Assembly: GCA_023213315.1 (NCBI GenBank)
Contig: JAKCPI010005698.1
Span: 124,001-188,000 of the forward strand
Origin: Euborellia annulipes
Lineage: Eukaryota; Arthropoda; Insecta; Dermaptera; Anisolabididae
Direction of reading: 5' to 3'
DNA: 64,000 nt
Shown here: one piece after another, positions 54,540 to 63,868 of the stretch
Layout: every line of letters starts with the position of its first letter
How positions within the stretch are numbered: the stretch's first letter is position 1
The notes under the pieces: generated by a model
The model's input: only the letters and a program-made list of their open reading frames with translations
The model's database searches: none
Told to the model about the DNA's origin: nothing
Position numbers and translations under genes: made by a program

Positions 54540-55046
54540 AATATTGATAATCTTATAGCCAAGGGTTGTGCCCCTTGGGATTCGGATCCCAGGCAGTCTG
54601 AGAAATTTTTTGGATACCAAATGGTATAAATTAATGTACTTGGACCCTCTCATATTTCGTATTTAAATAAATATATAGTGTAATTAGGTAATATAAATTA
54701 TACACAAGGTTATTTGTTTCAATTCATTTTATTGACTTAATATGCATTTCGACACACATAGTGAATTGAAACAAATAACCTTGTGTATAATTTATATTAC
54801 CTATTTAAATATGTTTCAACTAGTGCCAACGGTCGCCAGTATCAATTTAATATAGTATAAGATTCTTTTTTTTTTTTTCTTAACAGTATTTTCGACATCT
54901 TAGGTCATTTAAGTCTTTTAACATATGGTCGTATGCTTAATATATCTATTTGGGGTCCAAGCATTCTTATTTAAGCCATTTGGTATCCAAAAGGTATAGA
55001 AAGTTAATACGCTAACCCCCACACCAAGCCCGAGGGCATTATATTC
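54540..55046. repeat. SINE fragments around a 114-bp palindrome
   Basis: 54550-54660: family-A SINE piece (GGATTCGGATCCCAGGCAGT). 54687-54800: palindrome with arms GGTAATATAAATTATACACA and complement, minus-strand centre GAAATGCAT, related to 9908-10095. 54880-55030: family-A SINE, minus (CTTAACAGTATTTTCGACAT tail, TTTAAGCCATTTGGTATCC). Confidence 0.55.
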
Positions 55047-55050
55047 TTAA

Positions 55051-55285
55051 GCCGGGTATCCACTACGCGCTCCAAGAGGACGAACTTAATGTAATAGTGT
55101 GAATAACTATAAGAGCTGCTGCTTTTCGTACACGACTCTCCTGCATCAAACGATCAAACACTGGAACAGCTGGCACGCGCGCTTAGTTGATCTAGATCAA
55201 ATATTTGGAACGCGTTCCGCGGAACGTGCTCTTGGTGCGGCCATTCATGGCACGCGCGCCATGACCGCGTAGTGGATACACGACT
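55051..55285. mobile_element. GC-rich MITE at TTAA
   Basis: Ends GCCGGGTATCCACTACGCG and CGCGTAGTGGATACACGACT are inverted repeats with TTAA on both sides (55047-55050 and 55286-55289), as in piggyBac/Kolobok-type insertions. The interior has GGAACGCGTTCC and GGCACGCGCGCC palindromes. It sits 73 bp from the last stomatin exon. Confidence 0.7.
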
Positions 55286-55358
55286 TTAAAAGACTAAAAA
55301 AAAATAATAATAATAATAATAATTAAAAGTTTAAAAATAAAAAATTCTTTTTTTTTAG

Positions 55359-55457
55359 ACTTTGAATACAATTTCCGCGGAGAAGAATTCAACGATTGTG
55401 TTCCCGTTACCGGTGGATTTAATTACGTTTTTCATGAAAAATATGGCAAAAAATTAG
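55359..55457 (+). CDS. Stomatin gene, last exon and stop
   Basis: Acceptor TTTTTTTTAG. It codes for TLNTISAEKNSTIVFPLPVD and LITFFMKNMAKN, then TAG at 55455-55457. LNTISAEKNSTIVFPLP.D matches the conserved C-terminus of stomatins, where the FPLP segment binds cholesterol-rich membrane or assembles the oligomer. With the MSK start the protein would be about 317 residues (human stomatin is about 288). Stomatin-like proteins bind the cytoplasmic leaflet and regulate ion channels such as DEG/ENaC types. Confidence 0.97.
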   Translation, partial: TLNTISAEKNSTIVFPLPVDLITFFMKNMAKN

Positions 55458-55593
55458 ACAAGGAACATATATTTCTCATATGAATTATTGTAATCAACCT
55501 TTACTTGAGAGGTTGAGTTTTAAATATTCAAGATGAGGATTCAATTCTTCATTCATACAAGTGAGAAATTTTCTATTTTTTCCCTAAAATTTA

Positions 55594-55599
55594 AATAAA
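55594..55599 (+). terminator. Candidate polyadenylation signal of the stomatin gene
   Basis: AATAAA 137 bases after the stop codon. The sequence is so AT-rich that such hexamers occur often by chance, so the site is tentative. Confidence 0.35.
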
Positions 55600-56185
55600 T
55601 ATACTAAATGAAAGATAGGAGATGAAGGAATGATCGATAGTCTGTTTATATAAGTTATTTTGATGAATGAATTGAGAAAAAACAAATTTTAAATACGGTA
55701 CATTCAATATTTAAAAATATTTAAAATTTTTTTTATTTTATAACGCTTGAAGGAAGAATCCACTTGCATCAAAATAATCTTTTTAGACAGGCTTATCAAT
55801 AACAGATTTTTTTGCCTTCATCTTTCTACCATACTATTTATTCTTTTTCTTAATAAAAATCAAATTCTAAAAAAAAGTTCCTAGTTCAAGCTTAAAATAT
55901 TTTAAACTCGTTAAAGAAAAGGGTATTTCAAATATTTTTACATCAACATACCGAGACGATTTAGTAAAAAAAATATTTTCCTTTCATTTTTTTCTAAACA
56001 TCTAATTTTCAACTTAGTTAAGCAAAATTCAGGGGTTATATTATTTTTTATTTAACCCAATAGTTTTTTTTTTTTTTTGGACCATTCATTATGTAATTCA
56101 ACATTTACTACAATTTTTAAACATTTTGAAATTTCTTTACGAACATATTTATATAGAATATTAAAAAATATTTTTGGTGATAGAG
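55600..56185. other. Downstream of stomatin; nothing assignable
   Basis: AT-rich with T runs (56061-56079). No gene seen. Confidence 0.4.
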
Positions 56186-56189
56186 TCAA

Positions 56190-56470
56190 AGGAACCCAAC
56201 AAGACCTGGGCAGCCAAAATTTATTTTATTCAAACGCCTTCACAATTGATCTTTCAGCCCTAGGTGTAGACCATTTTTGGAGCCGGTGAGTGATTTTTTT
56301 TGTAACAGAGACAACATTCAGTCAGGCTTTGTGCTGAAAAATAAACAGAAAAAAACACACACTAAAATTGTCAACCGGCTCTGAAGATGGCCTGGACCTA
56401 CGGTCGAAACGTCAGCAGTGAGAGTGTTAATTTGAATAACTTAAATTTCAGTTGGACAAGTCTTGTTTTT
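56190..56470. repeat. Hammerhead-core repeat pair, right core intact
   Basis: The plus core at 56381-56413 reads CTGAAGA, T, GGCC...GGTC, GAAACGTC, with GCT before and AGC after (three helix-I pairs). The left arm, near 56240-56280 on the minus strand, is a worn version (CAAAAATGGTCTACACC...GAAAGATC). Outer sequences ACAAGAC / GTCTTGT pair. Confidence 0.7.
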
Positions 56471-56479
56471 ATTTGACCA

Positions 56480-57545
56480 TCACCATTAAGCCTAGAGCCA
56501 CAGTTCTTCGCCAAAATACAGTATTTTTGGTAAAAATTTGAAAAATGTATTTTACTAATAAATACTTTAAAATATTTGGTGAAAAAAACTTCTAACACTA
56601 ATTCAAATATTATAATCTCACTATTTTGTAAATATGATATATATATATATATTTATGATTTCCAACCAAAAAAATCAGGCTGTGTATACAACAGTAGTGG
56701 GGATGATGCTATGTATTGCTTTTGTTCAAATGCTTCATCCTCCCTTAGACTATTTATGAATATATTAAATTAATTATAAATACATGTAGAAATCTTGTAA
56801 AACAGAAGAGGGCGTGGCCAGGCAGAGGTACACTGGATAAAGGCGCCCATAAAAGAAATTCAAATACAGTAATAGCTTGCATAGTACGGTTAATCGGTTC
56901 TATTTAAAACGGGAAGATCGAGTAACTAACTACATACTAAATTATTTTCCTGTTTTTTTTTTTTTTTAATTTTTAAAGCTGGATTATGTGAAATATTACT
57001 GTATAACTTATTACTGCCAATTCTAAAAACAGTCAAAAGGACCTCTATCATCTAAAAGATACATTTTAAATATTAAAAGTTTTCTCATAAAAATGAAATA
57101 ATATATGTATAAAATATACAGTCAGTTCCGAAATTCCAATCATTGCTTACTAGATGTGTTTCTAGTGCATAAATTTCTATAAAAATTTTAAAAAATTTGA
57201 ACAAAGAACTTTTTTTGAAACTTTCTATAGGCTGATTACACAAAAGAATCTATTTCTTATGCATTTAAAGGGGTCAAAAATATTTTTACAACAATGACAT
57301 GATAGTGAGTGAAAAGGTAATAATTATTAAAAAATAATCAAAAATTCAATATTGCAAATTTTATGTTGTATTTTAATGTGCCAATTGATAAAATAATATA
57401 TAATGGTTTCTTTAGATTGAAATAAAATTAAGTAAAATGACCATTTAGGGCTCAAATCAGGACTGAATAATTATTTCAGTCCTTAGATTTGTTTTCCCAT
57501 AATGTTTTAAACCAATTTAGATGTGTCGAAGGGAGAAACAGCATA
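56480..57545. other. No recognisable gene
   Basis: AT-rich intergenic DNA. The frames at 56398-56598 and 56576-56773 overlap the repeat or lack support. Confidence 0.4.
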
Positions 57546-57549
57546 GCAT

Positions 57550-57812
57550 GTAATATTTAGCTTGACATGTATTTGCAAATATTTCGGCAGACTTAAAATC
57601 AAGTCATTCATCCTCAGTGCAAGATATCGCTCATAAAAGACTTGTTTCTGTTTAAGATATCACTCCATCAAACAACGATAAAAGCATATAAGCAAGATAA
57701 TAAACGTTCGAACGTTCGCTCACTTATCTTGCATTGAAGCTCATGCCATGGTCAATTCAATGAAGATTCAATGAAGCCCCTTAAAAACTACCGAAATATT
57801 TGCAAATATAAT
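57550..57812. repeat. Hammerhead-core repeat, ATAT type
   Basis: The minus core at 57578-57617 reads CTGAGGA, T, then a GAATGACTTGA...GTC region with weak stem II, GAAATATT. The right arm retains only CCGAAATATTTGCAAAT (57791-57807). The self-complementary ATAT follows GAA as at 52437. Confidence 0.5.
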
Positions 57813-57816
57813 ACAT

Positions 57817-57946
57817 CAGCGGTTCCCAACCCGTGGGCCGCGGACGTCTAAGGAAAGATAAAAATTATATATATATTTACACTGGGCTTCAGCGTTTTTT
57901 CTAGGGAAAAAGTGGGCCGCACATCAAAAAAGGTTGGGAACCACTG
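57817..57946. mobile_element. hAT-type MITE
   Basis: Termini CAGCGGTTCCCAACCCGTGG and GGTTGGGAACCACTG, 8-bp duplication TAATACAT / TAATACGT. 130 bp, inserted at the end of the neighbouring hammerhead repeat. Confidence 0.8.
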
Positions 57947-57954
57947 TAATACGT

Positions 57955-59400
57955 TATTGGTCCTAATTTTACAAGCTGTTTTATCTTCCTTCCATTTCAC
58001 CTACTGTATCCAGGATCAAATAGGGATTTATTTTTTTCTTTTTAAAATTCCCTTAAACAAACCACAAAAATCATTCTGTTGATATTTTTTTTTTTCTCTT
58101 TTTTCTAAATAATTTTAAAATAAATGAATCAGATTTTAGAATATAATCAGGATTACGGGGGTTTTGAATTTCACTTCCTCTGACTGTATCCTGAAAACAC
58201 CACTGTGCCTTTTGAATATTAAAATAATGAAATTTTTTTTTTTGTTTTTTGTTTTGGCTGGGCGCCTAATGAGTGTTAAAGTGGTATAACTAGTAAAATG
58301 CCAAATGTATAAATTTCTAATATCAGAATTACAAAACACAAATTTTTTCTATATTATTATAAAAAAAAAAATATGATAAAACGTGCGCCAGGAACACCTG
58401 ATTGTTTTTAAAGTATTAAAAAAAAATCTTTTAGAATTTTTTTTTTACAAATTAGATCAATTTCGTATCACGGGTCAATGGATTTGTACTCCTGTTATTA
58501 AATATTAATTATATGTTTTTTAAAATATTTTTAAAAAACAATATATGAAGATCTAACTGCAAAACTCTCGGATTCTCCAGTAATTAAAATTATAAGTAAA
58601 TAAAATCATTCAAAACAGACTTTAATTTGAACATATTCTGTGTCATAATCCATCAAATAATATTTAGAATAGTGATAAACAAATTTCACCTTTAGAGTTT
58701 TGCATTTAGATCCTTCATATGATATATATTATTACATATATAAATATATAATTCCTTAATTTACACTTCTCTATTTGGTCACCAATTGTTGAAAATAATT
58801 TTTGCACATTTTTTAAAATATTTTGAATTTTCTTTATTCCTAGAAGAAAAAATTTTTAAAGCACTATAATGTCCGAAATAAAAAAAAAACAGTCTCATCC
58901 TATGTGATAAAAAATTTATAAGATTTTATAATAAAAAAATTTCGATTGAAAGTTTTAAATAAAATTTCACACTATTTGTTAAAATCACTGCTTGTCACTT
59001 TATATTATATAATAAATATAATAATATTTCTTTATTTTAAATAAAAAATAAAATTTTTAATGGTGAATTTATTATCAATTCCATCAATCATTTTAAAAAA
59101 GAAATATTCCCTTATAATTCCATTTCTTTCTGTTTTAATTAGTTCAATTTTTCAGTTAATTTATTTTTTATTTTGATGCATCTTTCATTTTAAACTGGCA
59201 AATTTTTAATTTTTAAATATTTATTTTTTTAGGTAGCTATACAAGTGTTTAAAAGAAGATTTAGAACTGCACTCCCAAAAGAAATTAATTTTTTGGAAAA
59301 TATCAAGTTTTCAAGACAGAATCAAAATTCTACTTCCGACATCCTTACCAAAATTATTTTTTGGTAAAATATTTATATTAATATTAACTTTTAGTACACA
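57955..59400. other. No recognisable gene
   Basis: 1.4 kb of extremely AT-rich sequence with A/T runs. No repeat family, exon or RNA gene recognised. Confidence 0.45.
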
Positions 59401-59402
59401 TA

Positions 59403-59723
59403 GGCTGAACGCACACCAATTGAGCAAAAACGTTTTCGAACCAAAAACTGTTTTTTCAATGCTTTTCTATGGGTCAACGCACACCGAAGAGACAAAACAC
59501 AACTGGACATGATTCAACATCATTGAACAAAATATTTTGCCATTGAGCATTTTGCTCAATCGGTGTGCGTTGACATCGAGCAAAACATTTTGTTCCAAAA
59601 CCTTTTTGCTCATTCGGAGTGCATTGACATAGAGCAAAGTGTTTTGTCCGAAAACGTTTTTGCTCGATCGGTGTGCGTTGACATGGAGCAAAACGTTTTG
59701 CTCAATTGGTGTGCGTTCAGCCT
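59403..59723. repeat. GTGTGCGTT / GAGCAAAA repeat, copy 2
   Basis: Same family as 23756-24136 with clearer ends: CTGAACGCACACCAATTGAG and AATTGGTGTGCGTTCAGCC. Between them are five GAGCAAAA.GTTTTG-type palindromic units, each followed by TCGGTGTGCGTTGACAT. Non-coding; the minus frame at 59467-59757 is a by-product of the periodic units. Confidence 0.7.
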
Positions 59724-59739
59724 TACTTTTTAGAAGGGT

Positions 59740-59905
59740 TAATAAGTAACTTCTCACAATTTTTGTAAGTATGTTTATTTATTGAAGGGTTAAACGTTTC
59801 ATGGACTCCAAGAATCTAACCCAGAATTTCCAACTTATCCTGTTCGTTTCCAATCCAGGACGTTTGGTCCAGCAAAGTATAAACATACTCACAAAAATTG
59901 TTAAA
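59740..59905 (-). repeat. Worn family-C SINE
   Basis: AAACGTTTCATGGACTCCAA, GAATCTAACCCAGAATTTCC and the bounding CACAATTTTTG / CAAAAATTG correspond to the SINE at 23280-23520 in minus orientation. The B box is mutated. Confidence 0.45.
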
Positions 59906-60798
59906 TATTCCAATAGATCTCGAAAAATATTCAAATATTAATATTTGAAAATTTTCTCTCAAAGCCTGGAAAAGGTTACAATTTTATAACGAAGTTTGAA
60001 AATTATTTTTTGAGATGGTTTGGTTTTTGTTGATATAATCTTCATTATATAAATGAATCATTTCAAAAACCACATTTTGTCACATTTTTTCCAAAATGCT
60101 TTTTTTGTGTAAATGCTTCCTCAAAGGAGATGCGTATTCTGGGTAAAATCCACTTGGGTCAATACATTCCATTTCTTCATATTCCATTTTATAACATATT
60201 TAGCTGAATGTTGAAGTTTATAGAAAAAAAAACATGTTGGAAAATATGTTACTTATGCGGTTATTGAACTGACCGATTCAATTAATATTTACAAAAACCG
60301 AAAAAAGATAAGGATGCCGCCGGAAGTCGATCTCTCGAAATCTTCATTAAAAAATTCTTTAGTATTTTAAATAATTTCTCATTTAAAATTAATGACAAAA
60401 ATGCTAAACTACTGGATGAATTTTAATCATGTTTCTTTCTTTTAAAGAATTTCACGAGGGTGCTTTGACAAAAACAAAACATCCCAATAAATCATTAAAC
60501 CTGTCATTGTCAAGGTATTATAAAAGATAGCAGAGTTCTGCTGCGCTAATTCTGATAATGGCACTTAACAGTTCTGGCCGAGTGACATTCAGCAGCTTTG
60601 AAAGTGAAATTATAATGCTTTCTTATTCTAAATAATAATTTTCCAAGTTTTAGTAGGATCTTCGGTGTGAATGGAACAATAAACGAGTGGGAAAGTCTGA
60701 TCAAGACGACTTTCGTTAATTGTCCGACGACGGGGTCCTGAGACATGTCGGAGGTCTCTTTGTTTACGGATGAAAAAAGCGTGAAATATCCGACTTAA

Positions 60799-60831
60799 TA
60801 TAAAGTCTTGAGTATGATCACCAAACGCCAG
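60799..60831 (+). promoter_or_regulatory. Core promoter of the secreted-protein gene
   Basis: TATAAA at 60799-60804 lies 31 bases before the A of an initiator-like CCAGTC (60830), the standard spacing. The sequence just upstream is free of recognised repeats. A short non-coding exon and donor follow. Confidence 0.6.
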
Positions 60832-60876
60832 TCTTTATCTTATCTCTCACCCTTCCAGCTGCTTCTAAAATTTAAT
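60830..60876 (+). other. Putative 5' UTR exon of the secreted-protein gene
   Basis: From the predicted start at 60830 to the donor AAT|GTGAGT (60877), 47 bases without ATG until the end. The intron of 65 bp ends at TTTTTATTCTAG (60941). A small first exon and short intron before the start codon are common for arthropod secreted-protein genes. Confidence 0.5.
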
Positions 60877-60947
60877 GTGAGTTTGTAATTTCTATTAATA
60901 CGAATATTCAATAAAATTAATTATAATTATTTTTATTCTAGATCAAT

Positions 60948-61070
60948 ATGTCAAAATGTTTTCGTTTTACAATACTTTTGGCCATACTCTTTGTAGTATG
61001 CTCAGCTGAAATTGATGAAGATCGTTCGGGATTAGCAAGAATGCCTGGCGCCAAACGAAGGCAACAAAAT
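60948..61070 (+). CDS. Secreted basic protein, signal-peptide exon
   Basis: Six bases after the acceptor, ATG opens 41 codons: MSKCFRF, a hydrophobic TILLAILFVVC core, then SA|EIDEDRSGLARMPGAKRRQQN up to the donor AAT|GTAAGT (phase 0). This is a textbook signal peptide with likely cleavage after CSA. The mature part begins acidic and then has a KRR cluster, a possible dibasic processing site. I do not recognise the family. Frame, Kozak position, promoter and donor agree with one another. Confidence 0.75.
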
Positions 61071-61220
61071 GTAAGTTGTCATCAACTTGAGTTGTCATGA
61101 GAATTTAAATAAAACATCAATTGTGTGATGATTCCCAATCTATCTTCAATAGAAATTAGGTATTCAAAATTATCATTTATACCATTGTTAGAGTACCATT
61201 AAATTTTTTTCTAATTTTTA

Positions 61221-61549
61221 TTAAGGAGTCAAAAAAATTCAAGACATAGGCAGCCAAAATTGTTTCTTTTTTATTGCCGTTCCAGGCTGACGTTTCGGCC
61301 ACTGGTCTAGGCCACTTCAGAGCCGAAGGCGAGAATAAATGAAAATTACAGTTTCAGCGACACACATTCGCACGAACGGAGCGCTCATAGGACAACGAAA
61401 GAAAGAATTCTTTCGAAAGAAAGTAATTTTCATTTATTCTCGCCTCGGCTCTGAAGATGGCCTAGACCAGTGGCCGAAACGTCAGCCTGGAACGGCAATA
61501 AAAAAGAAACAATTTTGGCTCATGTCTTGAATTGTTTTTGACTCCTTAA
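61221..61549. repeat. Palindrome with the most complete hammerhead-like core
   Basis: The plus core at 61451-61483 reads CTGAAGA, T, GGCC...GGCC, GAAACGTC, with GGCT before and AGCC after forming helix I. The minus core at 61289-61320 is identical except for one missing A in the box (CTGAAGTGGCC). Arms match from ATTAAGGAGTC to GACTCCTTAAT. It lies in the intron of the secreted-protein gene. The frame at 61339-61530 is a by-product. Confidence 0.8.
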
Positions 61550-61693
61550 TAATAATACTTCCAGCCACAAAGACATACCTTTCTAATTTTTATTTATATT
61601 CAATTAATCAAAATCCCCATAATACTTATTAATTTGGATAATCCAGTTACTATTGTATTTAAATTTCCAAAATGATGGTCTTTTTTACTTTCT

Positions 61694-62432
61694 CTTATAT
61701 ATAGAAAGTATTGGTTTCATGTTAAAAATTCGAAATTTTGATGGATATACACGTTTTGAGGTCCCCTGAATCCAAAAAAGTGGTTTTCGCAACATGGTTG
61801 TGTCTGTCTATCTGTCTCTGTGTAACGATTTTAAACATTGAGCTACGGGATTGAAATTTTATATTTAAGTTAGGTACCCTCCCGGACACTCAAAATAAGC
61901 TTTTTAACAAAATCGGGCTAAAAAATACTAGTACTTTACTGAAGTACTTTTTCAGTTTTTTTTGATTTTCTTGAAATATTCTTTCTTTTTTGATTAAAAT
62001 TCATAAATCAATTATTTTTTAGATGTTCTTTAAAATGTATATTCTCATTTTGCCCTGAAAATTGTTTGAAGTACCCTTTACTGATGTAACATTTCAAATT
62101 TCCTATTCATTTTCCGGCTCTTCTTTCCATAGAGCCAATGTTAAATTGCTTTGGGGATTTGCATGTAAATTTCGATTCAAAAGGGGGTCCCCTTTGAAAC
62201 TTGTTATCTATTTAAAAAATAAATTTTCCAATTCTTATGAAATTTTGTTTGAAAAAATAACTATAGTTTACTTCAAGCAGTCAACATTTAAAACTCAAGT
62301 TGAAACTATGCTGCTATGGGAAACTTAATATATCTCGACACAGAAAAAACTGGGGTGACAAGCACAGTGCACAACTTCCCATTACCTAAGGTAAGAGAAA
62401 GATGTGTGCTGTGCGACCAGTAACACCAGATT
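61694..62432 (+). repeat. Dual-hairpin repeat, long copy
   Basis: 5' hairpin ACTTTCTCTTATATATAGAAAGT, body GGTTTTCGCAACATGG, TACTAGTACTTTACTGAAG, unique middle 62060-62260 and 3' hairpin (62345-62432, TCTCGACAC, CTGGGGTGACAAGC...GTAACACCAGAT). The longest member; the 88-codon frame at 62062-62328 shows no domain. Confidence 0.65.
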
Positions 62433-62434
62433 TT

Positions 62435-62814
62435 TTACAAATCCTAAGACATTATAATAATAGATTGTAGATATGACCATTTCAGAAATTTTTTTATTTA
62501 AAAAAATTAATAATAACTGGAAAAATTCATTTTATTATTAATTACAAGGGTAAATTGACCGTCTATTGATTCTGGCAAGGAAATCCTGAATCATTCATTA
62601 GTTGCCCTCTAATTAATAATTAAACATCGTTAAATGATTCAAGTAATTTTTTATTAGTCTATTTTTATCAAAACCTCCTCTATTTTAAAAATTTAAATAA
62701 ATTATTTAGACCTTATTAATATATTTATTTTACTTCTTGATGAAACCGCTATTATATCGACGGTGCTTTGACTATCTATTTACAATTTCGATAGTTTATA
62801 GGGGAAAAAACACT
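62435..62814. other. Intron; nothing assignable
   Basis: AT-rich intron sequence between repeat copies. Confidence 0.4.
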
Positions 62815-63400
62815 ATTTTATTAACATTTTCTTTTCTTTTCAATAATGAGAATAAACATTTTAAAGAACATATAGAAAATAATTGATATTTGAATTTTAA
62901 ACAAAATCGTTTCAGCGAATTTTGAGAAAATCGAAAAAAACTGAAAAAGTGCTTCAGTGAAGTCCTAGTACTCTTTGGTCGATTTTGTTCAAAAGATTCG
63001 TATCACTTCCAATGGGGGTGCCTAACTGAAATATAAAATTTCAATTTCCTAGCTCTTTTCGTTCTTGAGATATTTTGTTCACAGACAGACCATGTCGCGA
63101 AAACCAGGGGACCTTAAAACGTGCATGAAAGAATTGAGCTAGGAGGTTCAAATTTTATATTTAAGTTAGACACCCACCTAGGGCGTGAAAATAAGCTTTC
63201 AATAAAAATCGGCCAAAAAGTACTAGTACTTTACTGATGTACATTTTCAGTTTTTTTTTTTTTTTTTTTTGATTTTCTCAAAATTCGCTCTAACGATTTT
63301 GATTAAAAATTATTTTTTAGAAACTCTTTCAAATGTATATTTTCATTTTGTCCTCAAAATTGTTTGAAGCACACTTTACTCTTGTACCCCTTCCAAAAAA
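62815..63400. repeat. Two dual-hairpin repeat fragments head to head
   Basis: 62815-63105 is in minus orientation (CAGTGAAGTCCTAGTACTC, GACAGACCATGTCGCGAAAA), and 63105-63400 follows in plus orientation (GGACCTTAAAACGTG, TACTAGTACTTTACTGATG). Together they form an imperfect palindrome in the intron just before the second coding exon. Confidence 0.6.
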
Positions 63401-63464
63401 AAAATTATTTTATATTTACATCCACTTTTTTTTCAATGAATAATGATGATATTATTTGTTTCAG

Positions 63465-63582
63465 ACACGTGATAATGTACAGTTCGTACAAAAACCAAAC
63501 GGTGTTCGAAGACGAAGACCTATCAAGCCCGAATTTACTTCACTTAAACCGCCTCAAACAACAATCGAACGAGATGGAAGAT
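63465..63582 (+). CDS. Secreted basic protein, second coding exon
   Basis: Acceptor TTATTTGTTTCAG, 39 codons plus one base, donor GAT|GTAAGT. It codes for TRDNVQFVQKPNGVRRRRPI and KPEFTSLKPPQTTIERDGR. Phase-0 entry matches exon 60948-61070. An RRRR run and Pro/Thr-rich segment make the protein strongly basic; the next residue is split to an exon outside the window. It could be a cuticle or mucin-like protein or a propeptide, but nothing visible decides this. Confidence 0.7.
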
Positions 63583-63689
63583 GTAAGTCTTATTCTAAAA
63601 TATGATCAATAACATAACTGAGTCGTCTCGTTTCAAAACTGGATAAATCCGTTAAACATATATGCATATATGTTACTTTTACGTTCATA

Positions 63690-63868
63690 TTTAACGAAAG
63701 TGGGTCCTGTAAATTGGTATGTCTGTCTGTTATCTCAGGAACGAAAAGAGCTAGGCTAAGGTCAACTAAATATTTCTCACACACTGGTGTGACAAGCACA
63801 GTATACAACTTCTCTTGCTAAAGGGTAAAAAAAAGTTCTGTGCTGTGCGAACAGTCACACCAGATTTT
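63690..63868 (+). repeat. Dual-hairpin repeat, 3' end
   Basis: GGTATGTCTGTCTGTTATCT, GAACGAAAAGAGCTAGG and the hairpin ACTGGTGTGACAAGCACAGT...GTCACACCAGAT (about 63784-63866). Lies in the intron after exon 63465-63582. Confidence 0.6.
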
